Assembly (NCBI GenBank): GCA_938010785.1
Contig: CALLVC010000196.1
Span: forward strand, 1-34,252
Direction of reading: 5' to 3'
Length of the DNA stretch: 34,252 nucleotides
DNA from: an uncultured Saprospiraceae bacterium
Lineage (GTDB): Bacteria; Bacteroidota; Bacteroidia; Chitinophagales; Saprospiraceae
In this document: piece by piece, positions 8,165 to 15,801 of the stretch
How positions within the stretch are numbered: position 1 is the stretch's first letter
How the letters are laid out: every line of letters starts with the position of its first letter
The notes under the pieces: model-generated
Databases searched by the model: none
Seen by the model: only the letters and a program-made list of their open reading frames with translations
What the model was told of the DNA's origin: nothing
Program-made: the position numbers and the translations under genes

Positions 8165-9484
8165 ATGGCAGAGAAGACAAAACTCAAATCCGCTAAAGGT
8201 AAATTGGGCGTTTTAACTCCTGGAATGGGGGCTGTAGCAACGACTTTTATTGCTGGTGTTATCGCCGTGAGAAAAGGATTAGCTCAACCTTTTGGTTCTT
8301 ACACTCAAATGGGAAGAATCAGACTAGGAAAAAGAACAGAGAAGCGTTACCCCAAAATCAAAGAATTTGTTCCTTTATCCTCATTGGACGATATGGTTTT
8401 CGGAGGATGGGATGTTTACAAAGACAATGTTTACAAAGCATCTGTAAAAGCAGAGGTTTTAGATAAGCGTCTTTTGGACGAAATCAAAGATGAATTGAAA
8501 GCTATCAAGCCAATGAAGGCTGTTTTTGACAAAAACTATGTCAAAAGATTAGATGGCAAGCATGTCAAAAAAGGCAAAACCAAAATGGATTTGGCTAAAG
8601 CATTGATGAAAGACATGGAAAATTTCAAAAAAGAACATGGCTGTGACCGTTTAGTTATGGTTTGGTGTGGTTCTACTGAAATTTATATGGAAGAATCAGC
8701 TTGTCATAAAAACATCAAGGCGCTAGAAAAGGGCTTAAGAGAAAATGATGAGAACATTCCGCCAAGTATGATTTATGCCTATGCGGCTATCAAAATGGGC
8801 GTACCTTATGCAAATGGAGCACCGAACTTATCGGCTGATATTCCAGCATTAGTAGACTTAGCAAAGAAGAATGGTGTGCCAGTCGGTGGAAAAGACTTCA
8901 AGACAGGTCAAACCTTAATGAAGACTATCTTAACACCAGGTTTTAAAGCTCGTTCTTTAGGTGTAGATGGATGGTTCTCTACGAACATTTTAGGAAATAG
9001 AGATGGTGCAGTATTAGATGACCCTGATAACTTCAAAACTAAGGAAGTTTCTAAACTAGGGGTAATCGAGCATATCTTACAACCTGATTTAAATCCTGAA
9101 CTATACGGTAATATCTACCACAAGGTAAGAATCAACTATTACCCACCACGTGGTGATAATAAGGAAGGTTGGGATAATATTGATATTTCTGGTTGGTTAG
9201 GCTATCCAATGCAAATTAAAGTAGATTTCTTGTGTAGAGATTCTATTTTAGCAGCACCAATCGTGTTGGACTTAGCTTTATTATTGGATTTAGCGAGTCG
9301 TTCTTCTATTATGAAAGGAGGTATTCAAGAATACCTTGGCTTCTTCTTTAAGTCGCCTCAGACTAAGAAAGGATTGCCACCACAGCATGATTTATTCAAG
9401 CAATTGATGAAAATTAATAACACACTTCGTCATATTAAGGGTGAGGATTTAATCACTCACTTGGGACTAGATTATTATTACTAG
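8165..9484 (+). CDS. Myo-inositol-1(3)-phosphate synthase
   Basis: MIPS-like core: TPGMGAVATTFIAGV, NGAPNLSADIPALVDLAKKNGVPVGGKDFKTGQTLMKTILTPGFKARSLGVDGWFSTNILGNRDG. Confidence 0.92.
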   Translation: MAEKTKLKSAKGKLGVLTPGMGAVATTFIAGVIAVRKGLAQPFGSYTQMGRIRLGKRTEKRYPKIKEFVPLSSLDDMVFGGWDVYKDNVYKASVKAEVLDKRLLDEIKDELKAIKPMKAVFDKNYVKRLDGKHVKKGKTKMDLAKALMKDMENFKKEHGCDRLVMVWCGSTEIYMEESACHKNIKALEKGLRENDENIPPSMIYAYAAIKMGVPYANGAPNLSADIPALVDLAKKNGVPVGGKDFKTGQTLMKTILTPGFKARSLGVDGWFSTNILGNRDGAVLDDPDNFKTKEVSKLGVIEHILQPDLNPELYGNIYHKVRINYYPPRGDNKEGWDNIDISGWLGYPMQIKVDFLCRDSILAAPIVLDLALLLDLASRSSIMKGGIQEYLGFFFKSPQTKKGLPPQHDLFKQLMKINNTLRHIKGEDLITHLGLDYYY

Positions 9485-9488
9485 TCAA

Positions 9489-9546
9489 CGGTCATTGGTC
9501 ATTAGTCATTAACTCGAAGCATATTTGAATTATTGACTGATGACCA
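9489..9546. repeat. 7-nt-period array with inverted arm
   Basis: CGGTCAT TGGTCAT TAGTCAT TAACTCG, then attgactgatgaccaa. Confidence 0.65.
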
Positions 9547-9568
9547 ACTACCTAGTTTGAAAAAGGAG

Positions 9569-9652
9569 TACCGACGAACCTGCCCGCTACGCATTCAGGC
9601 GGGTTCATTCGTCGTTTTTCAAATAACATCGACGAGTGTTTCGTCGGTACAT
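9569..9652. other. Nested palindromic element
   Basis: Outer arms gtaccgacgaa ... ttcgtcggtac; inner GC hairpin cccgc-tacgcattcag-gcggg and tcgtcg...cgacga. Confidence 0.75.
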
Positions 9653-9662
9653 TTAATGACCA

Positions 9663-10511
9663 ATGAATATTGATTACCTATGCATTGGACATGTTTGCCA
9701 AGATATTATCAAAAAAGGCTATGCACTTGGCGGTTCCGCTTCTTATTGTAGTATTGCAGCTACTTTTTTAGGCAAAAAAGCTGGAATTCTTACTAGCCAC
9801 AGTGATAACTTTCAATTTCTTCCTGCTTTCCAAGATATTGCTATTCATAATATAAAGGCTGAACAGACCACTATTTTTGAAAACGTCTACCATTCTACTC
9901 ACCGTACTCAATATCTTTTCGAGCGAGCGGAAACTATCCTTTTAAAAGATTTACCACCTACTTTAAATAATGTTGGACTCGTTCATTTAGCACCAATCGC
10001 TGATGAAGTGGATTTTGCCTTTAAAAATGCCTTCCATTCAGATACCATTATTGCTGCGACTCCACAAGGTTGGATGCGGCAATGGGATGAAAAAACTAGA
10101 GAAGTGAGTCCCAAAGTGATGGATTGGAGTTTATTAAATGGTATTGATATTTTAATTTTAAGTGATGAGGATATTGCGGGTTATGAACACTTATTTCCAA
10201 AAATTATTGAGCAAACTAAAATAGTTGTAATGACAAGAGGCGGGCAACCTGCCACAGTTTACTTTGACAAAAAACAATTAGATTTTCCTGTGTATCCTGC
10301 TGAGATTGTTGACCCAACAGGTGCGGGAGATACCTTTGCCACAGGTTTTTTAGTAAAATATTTAGCAACCAAAGATATAGGCCAAGCGATGGCTTATGGT
10401 CATGTGGTCGCTTCTTTTTGCATTGAAGAAAAAGGCCTAGAGGGATTGAAAAATTTGGAAAAAGTAGAAGAACGATTCAAAGAATATTTAGAGAAAGTAG
10501 GCCGCAAGTAA
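9663..10511 (+). CDS. PfkB-family carbohydrate/inositol kinase
   Basis: LGGSASYCSIAATFLG and VDPTGAGDTFATGFLVKYL (PfkB signature 2). Confidence 0.85.
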   Translation: MNIDYLCIGHVCQDIIKKGYALGGSASYCSIAATFLGKKAGILTSHSDNFQFLPAFQDIAIHNIKAEQTTIFENVYHSTHRTQYLFERAETILLKDLPPTLNNVGLVHLAPIADEVDFAFKNAFHSDTIIAATPQGWMRQWDEKTREVSPKVMDWSLLNGIDILILSDEDIAGYEHLFPKIIEQTKIVVMTRGGQPATVYFDKKQLDFPVYPAEIVDPTGAGDTFATGFLVKYLATKDIGQAMAYGHVVASFCIEEKGLEGLKNLEKVEERFKEYLEKVGRK

Positions 10512-11387
10512 CACCATCAAAAACTGCAAAATCATCGTCCCATCCATCAATCCAGTAAAAAAATAATCGGCATCTGTTTTATCACTATAATTAATAAAAA
10601 GTAAGGTCGAGCTACAAGAAAGTATTATCCCTACTAAATGCGATATTTGGTAAGTACCAAGATAAAGATTCGCACCTGCCAGTACAACTACTAAAATAAG
10701 GCTTATCAAGGAAAGTTTTTTCGTTTTATCAATCCCAATCATACTTGGAATCGTCTTCACATCAATATGCGCATCTATCTTCAAATCTCTAATATCAAAA
10801 GGTAGGGTGATAGCAAAAATAAAAAACATGCGTTCTGATAAAATCAATAAATGAGCAAGGGTCAATTCCGTGGTTCGCTCTAAAATAGGCATCAACACCG
10901 TAATAACACCCCAGACTATCGCTATTAAAAAAATCTTGATATAATCAAAATCTCTGAGTCTTTTGTCTCCTTTGACAAAAGGTAAAACATATCCTAAAGA
11001 CAAAATAGCAGGAATTACTAATAATAATTGATTGGCAAAAGACAAGTAAAAAAAACAGTAGAGCGCCCCTACTCCACCTAAAAAAGCATAGACTTTGATG
11101 TGATTTCTAAAATGGTAAATCACGGAATAGCGGTATTTCTCTAAAAAAGGTTTGACTTTAACAAGGCCTACTATCCGATGAATGGCATATAAAAATAAAG
11201 TGGCAAAAAAAACAAAATAGGTAAGTGTATTGATTTCAATCTGGTTAAAAAGCAATAGCTCCGTTTGCCAAGTCATGGCAACTGCACAGGCAGCAATCCA
11301 GAAATTTCCGAAAAGAATTAGGTTTATAAATTTTTCTATAAGTCCTTTCAACCTGATTTGGGTTATAAACAAAAAAGAATCAAGCAT
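10488..11387 (-). CDS. UbiA-family-like polytopic membrane protein
   Basis: About 9 hydrophobic segments; FDIRDLKIDAHIDVKTIPSMIG matches the second Asp-rich UbiA motif; the first NDxxDxxxD motif is not evident. Confidence 0.65.
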   Translation of the reverse strand: MLDSFLFITQIRLKGLIEKFINLILFGNFWIAACAVAMTWQTELLLFNQIEINTLTYFVFFATLFLYAIHRIVGLVKVKPFLEKYRYSVIYHFRNHIKVYAFLGGVGALYCFFYLSFANQLLLVIPAILSLGYVLPFVKGDKRLRDFDYIKIFLIAIVWGVITVLMPILERTTELTLAHLLILSERMFFIFAITLPFDIRDLKIDAHIDVKTIPSMIGIDKTKKLSLISLILVVVLAGANLYLGTYQISHLVGIILSCSSTLLFINYSDKTDADYFFTGLMDGTMILQFLMVLLAAYFL

Positions 11388-11662
11388 AAAGGTACGCTTG
11401 ATTCTGCGTTTTGGGATCTATTTTTGATAATAATATCTTCAGCTAGCTAAAGATTTTATTGTGGGTATGTTTTAACAGTCATAATTGTCGGATATCGCCC
11501 ATCCCTGCTAACGATTAATAAGGTCAAAGACCAAGTCACTCCATTCAGATGCTTTCATAAATAAAAATTTAGTCGGGTGATTAGGGAACAGGAAAAATAT
11601 AACCTACCCATTCTGCGGCTTTATTTTGTCCTTTAAGGCATCCCGTCCGCTTAGGCGGTTCA

Positions 11663-11696
11663 CTAAGCAAAAGATTCCCCGAATCTTTTTTCTTAG
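11663..11696. terminator. Terminator-like hairpin with nested outer stem
   Basis: ctaag-c-aaaagattc-ccc-gaatctttt-tt-cttag. Confidence 0.45.
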
Positions 11697-12001
11697 CTCA
11701 TGTTGGAAAAATACTCATTACCCGTACGGGTAACTCCGTTTTTTCCGCCTTGCATAGAAACAAACTAAAATCACATCTTTGGCTACCTTATTTATTTCCT
11801 GCTCCCTTAAAAGTTTTCATTCTGATTATACTAACCAAGCCGTTTTAAGGGAAGTTCCTATAACCATTTTTTTTTCAAAATTTCAATATAATTGGATGAT
11901 TTCTATTTAAAAGACACCATCTTTTACAAAAGGATGCATGAGGTAGGAAAAAAGTTGTATAAAAATTTAGGATTTTATTGTAAATACAGTTTCTTTTAAT
12001 A

Positions 12002-12025
12002 CGCCGAGCACGTACGGGCTCGGCG
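12002..12025. other. GC-rich hairpin
   Basis: cgccgagc-acgtacgg-gctcggcg, 8-bp perfect stem downstream of the coxIII-like gene. Confidence 0.65.
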
Positions 12026-12088
12026 GAGGGATTTTTAAGGGGGACTAGTTAAAAATGCAAATAAATTTTTGTTACAGGGTAATAAAAC

Positions 12089-12724
12089 TTAGCTAAGCAG
12101 ATAATTAAGCGTAAAAAAGACGACAAGATAAATCCAAAGTGCGTCTAAATAATGCCAGTATCTAGTTAATAATTTAAGTTTTAATTGTTTTTCAGGGTCA
12201 GAAAAATAGACGAGTACACTGACGGGTTCCTTCATTCTTTTGTGAGCCGTCCAAAGGAAAAGACCCAAAAAAGGTAATCCTGCCAGAACATGGGCAAAAT
12301 GAAGTCCACTAATCACATAAACATAAGAAGCAGTAGTACTATAATTAACGAAAATCTGTTGACCAAATAGCTGTTGCCAAGCAATTAATTGAGCAAATAC
12401 GAAAATGACAGACATGGCTATGGTGATAGCCAACATCCGCTTATAAAGGTCTGTATTATCATTCAAATAAGCTTTTTTTGCCAAAACCATAGTGTAACTT
12501 GTTCCCAACAAAAGTGCCGTATTGACAAAAAACAAACTTGGTAATTTAATAGGCGGAATTCCCATCGTTACTCTTGTGTATAAATAGGCCGCCGAAAAAG
12601 CAAAAAATAAAGCCGTTATACCAGCTAAAGTAAAAGTGAGTAGAATATTATATGGATGAAAAGTAAGGGATACACTATCCTCTTCGTAGCTAATATTATG
12701 TGGGTCTAACTCTTTTCTAGGCAT
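12089..12724 (-). CDS. Heme-copper (cytochrome c/quinol) oxidase subunit III
   Basis: HPYNILLTFTLAGITALFFAFSAAYLYTR; GLHFAHVLAGLPFL; RYWHYLDALWIYLVVFFTLNYL. Confidence 0.85.
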   Translation of the reverse strand: MPRKELDPHNISYEEDSVSLTFHPYNILLTFTLAGITALFFAFSAAYLYTRVTMGIPPIKLPSLFFVNTALLLGTSYTMVLAKKAYLNDNTDLYKRMLAITIAMSVIFVFAQLIAWQQLFGQQIFVNYSTTASYVYVISGLHFAHVLAGLPFLGLFLWTAHKRMKEPVSVLVYFSDPEKQLKLKLLTRYWHYLDALWIYLVVFFTLNYLLS

Positions 12725-12834
12725 TCGAATACTTTTTTATCGTTTCAAATTTTGAAATAATAAGAAGTAAACAAAAAAGGGAAGGACATGTTTTGGATTC
12801 TTTTATTCTTAAAGAAAATTTATTTGCATTTAAA

Positions 12835-12974
12835 GGGCTTTCTTATAAAAATGAAACATCCGAGTAAATGTTGATTTCTTGGGACATTCCCGAAATAAAT
12901 TCGGGACAGGCAGAGTCCCAAGAAATCAAAAAAGGGATTTAAAGGGTGAGCTAAGCATTTTTATAAGAAAACCC
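12835..12974. repeat. Three-level nested palindrome
   Basis: Outer gggctttcttataaaaatg (12835-12853) / catttttataagaaaaccc (12956-12974); middle ttgatttcttgggac (12871-12885) / gtcccaagaaatcaa (12915-12929); inner tcccgaa (12888-12894) / ttcggga (12900-12906). Confidence 0.85.
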
Positions 12975-13345
12975 TATTTGCATTTATTAAACAGACAAAA
13001 TTTAGATTACGCTACCAAATAATGGATGAACATATCCTTTAAGGCATTTTTATTATTCTCCTTTTGAAAATATTTTCTTATAAAGTTTATCTTTTTCGCT
13101 TTTTTAAATCTTTCTTACTTTTTCATTTGATAAAAAGTAAGCAAAAATCTAGTCAGATTAAACTGGCATCCCATCCCTTCGGGTTCAGAATAGTCATTCT
13201 TCATGGTCAAACAGTAAATCAAAGAACGTTGTATAAAGTTTTCACTATTAAAAATAGTGAAAAATTGGTTGCCCCTTGTCAACTTGAACTTTTTAATAAT
13301 AAGTCATTTGTTAACCAAAAAGGTCAACCAAATCCAGTGTAAGAC

Positions 13346-13380
13346 AACTCATCACTCATCACTCATCACTCATAATCACT
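13346..13380. repeat. 7-nt-period array (CACTCAT)n
   Basis: AACTCAT CACTCAT CACTCAT CACTCAT AATCACT, at the 3' end of sppA. Confidence 0.8.
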
Positions 13381-15160
13381 GTATATCAATCAAAAAAGGC
13401 ATTCTAGCTTGTGGTCCTTTCATCTCAGACATTTCCTTAAAATGCTTATAGTAAGGATACATTTCCCCCATTTCTTCTTTTAGCAGTGCTTGTTTAGTTT
13501 GTGCCTGCGCATTCATAGGGTCCAATAGTTTCTCCATAAATTGTTGGAAAGGGTCTTTCACTTTCGGATATTCAGAAACTCTAAAGGATTCTAAACCTGC
13601 TAATTCTTTCGCTTCTGCAATGGCAGCATCTAAATCGCCTATTTCATCGACTAAACCTAATTCTTTTGCTTTAGTCCCTGTCCAGACTCGTCCTTGTGCA
13701 ACCGCATGCACTTCATCTCTAGTCATTTCTCGTCCATCTGCTACCCGCTTTAAAAACATTTCATAGGTATTCTCTGTAGATTGTTGAAAAATAGCCGCTT
13801 CGTGCGGTGCGTGGTCATGGAACAAATTAAAGCTAGATGCATATCTACCCAAATTCAAGGTATCTAAACTAATCCCAATTTTGTCATTTAGCAACTCGCT
13901 GGCATTTGGCACCATCGCAAATACGCCAATAGACCCTGTAATGGTACTCGGTTCAGCAAAGATTTTATCAGCCATACAAGCGATATAGTAACCACCAGAT
14001 GCTGCATAATCTCCCATAGAAACCACCACAGGTTTACCTTCATCCATTGCCAAACTCAATTCTCTCCAAATACTTTCTGAAGTCAAAGCACTTCCACCCG
14101 GAGAGTTCACTCTTAGCACAATAGCTTTGATTTTATCATCTTTTCTAATTTTTCTAATCATTGGACCATAATCATCATCCGCTACTGAACCCGGTGCATC
14201 CTCCCCCATGACAATGGTACCTTCCGCATAAATGACTGCCACTTTGTCGTTTACACTAAAATCTGTTTTGTTTCCTGTTTTAGAGGCGTAATCTTGGATA
14301 TTAATTTTATAAACATCCTCATCATCATCTAAACCAATCCTTTTTCTTAATTCATCTAATACTTCATCTTTGTAGCCTACTCTATCTGCTAATTTGTAGG
14401 TTACTGCATCGTCAGCCTTTCGAATAAGCCATTCATTGGCAATTCGTCTAACCTCTTTTGGGTCAATATCTCTAGATTCTCCAATATCATTTAAGAATGC
14501 TTGGTATAGCGGTTCTAAATATTCTCGCGTTTGACGACGATTTTGCTCACTCATTTCCGTCAAGCGATAAGGTTCCGTTGCACTTTTAAACTGGCCAGCA
14601 TAATACACCTCCATTTTCACACCTAGTTTATCTAGTGCATTTTTGAAAAATGGAATTTGTGCACCAAAGCCACGAAAATCAATACCTCCAACCGGGTGAA
14701 CAGAAATATCATCTGCTACGGAAGCTAAATAATAAGCATTCTGAGTATAGTATTTGGAATAAGCCACGATAAATTTACCGCTATCTTTAAAATCTAAAAG
14801 GGCATCTCGTAAGGTAGAACGAGTCACCATACCACCAGGCACACCATTTAAGTCTAAGTAAATACCTTTAATATCATCATCCGTTTTAGCATATTCTATG
14901 GCGTCTACCATATCAAATAGACCAACTACATCTTTGGCTTCAAAAGTGAAACCATCTTGAGCGACATTATTAGTTTTTTCAGGAAGAGCTGTATTAAAAT
15001 TTAGTTCTAAAACAGAGTTAGGCTTAACGGTAACGGCATCCTTACTACCCAAACTAGCAGCAGCACCTCCCGCAAAAGCAATTAATAAAAATCCAAGAAC
15101 CAACATGGATAATAAGACGCCCAAACAAGAGGCAAAAACAAATTTAAAGAATTGTTGCAT
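13376..15160 (-). CDS. sppA: Signal peptide peptidase SppA, 67K type
   Basis: Duplicated S49 domains; IKAIVLRVNSPGGSALTSESIWRE, SMGDYAASGGYYIACMADKIFAEPSTITGSIGVF; N-terminal TM anchor. Confidence 0.93.
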   Translation of the reverse strand: MQQFFKFVFASCLGVLLSMLVLGFLLIAFAGGAAASLGSKDAVTVKPNSVLELNFNTALPEKTNNVAQDGFTFEAKDVVGLFDMVDAIEYAKTDDDIKGIYLDLNGVPGGMVTRSTLRDALLDFKDSGKFIVAYSKYYTQNAYYLASVADDISVHPVGGIDFRGFGAQIPFFKNALDKLGVKMEVYYAGQFKSATEPYRLTEMSEQNRRQTREYLEPLYQAFLNDIGESRDIDPKEVRRIANEWLIRKADDAVTYKLADRVGYKDEVLDELRKRIGLDDDEDVYKINIQDYASKTGNKTDFSVNDKVAVIYAEGTIVMGEDAPGSVADDDYGPMIRKIRKDDKIKAIVLRVNSPGGSALTSESIWRELSLAMDEGKPVVVSMGDYAASGGYYIACMADKIFAEPSTITGSIGVFAMVPNASELLNDKIGISLDTLNLGRYASSFNLFHDHAPHEAAIFQQSTENTYEMFLKRVADGREMTRDEVHAVAQGRVWTGTKAKELGLVDEIGDLDAAIAEAKELAGLESFRVSEYPKVKDPFQQFMEKLLDPMNAQAQTKQALLKEEMGEMYPYYKHFKEMSEMKGPQARMPFLIDIQ

Positions 15161-15622
15161 TGACTATTTTTTTCTAATTTTCGTGTTATTTTTCTCAGCT
15201 ATTACAGCTTCTAAAAGTATTATATTTAAACTATAGAATTGTCTATTTTTAATAAAGAAACAAAAGTAAAAGTATTTTGTTAATCATTTAAGTATCAAAA
15301 AGGTAAAATTCTAGCTCAAATGTACCTTATACCAGACTTATTCCCTATTTTTTTCGATAAACCTTGACTGTAAGCAGAAGTTTAGATAATTTTGGTTATT
15401 ATTCCCTCCACTTCAATTCCACTTTGCCATCGTTTATAACTGAGTAATTTTTGATTTTCTTAATTCAACTTAACTAATTTTATGTTTAAATTAGGTTGTT
15501 CGAATTAGTATTTCATCTATTTCAAGTTATGTAGTATCCTACCCAAACATTAAATATATTTATTATATTATAAATTCACAAATAAGATTCGTATGATTGA
15601 TTCTTATTTTAAAACGAACACC

Positions 15623-15658
15623 TTGTACCCAATAAATCTCAGGATTTATTAAGTACAA
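15623..15658. promoter_or_regulatory. 36-nt hairpin in the leader region of the 15802 gene
   Basis: ttgtac-cc-aataaatc-tcag-gatttatt-aa-gtacaa; 14 paired bases with a symmetric internal loop. Confidence 0.55.
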
Positions 15659-15801
15659 AACCGATTAGTTAGGTCCCCCAATGACGCACAATTCCATCAT
15701 ACTTAATAACCGTCAACCTGACTTTTGAAGTCAAGTAGTCCTAAAAGTAATCTGCTTTTAAAAACAACTACGACTGACTTTGAAGATTGAAACGTATCAC
15801 T

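Noticed and set aside
13346-13380. CACTCAT array considered as CRISPR
   Set aside because: Unit is 7 nt without spacers, and no cas genes are in the window.
13064-13451. ORFs 92 and 64 aa between coxIII and sppA
   Set aside because: Phe/Lys-rich translation of AT-rich DNA and, for the second, of the CACTCAT heptad array; no motif or ribosome-binding support.
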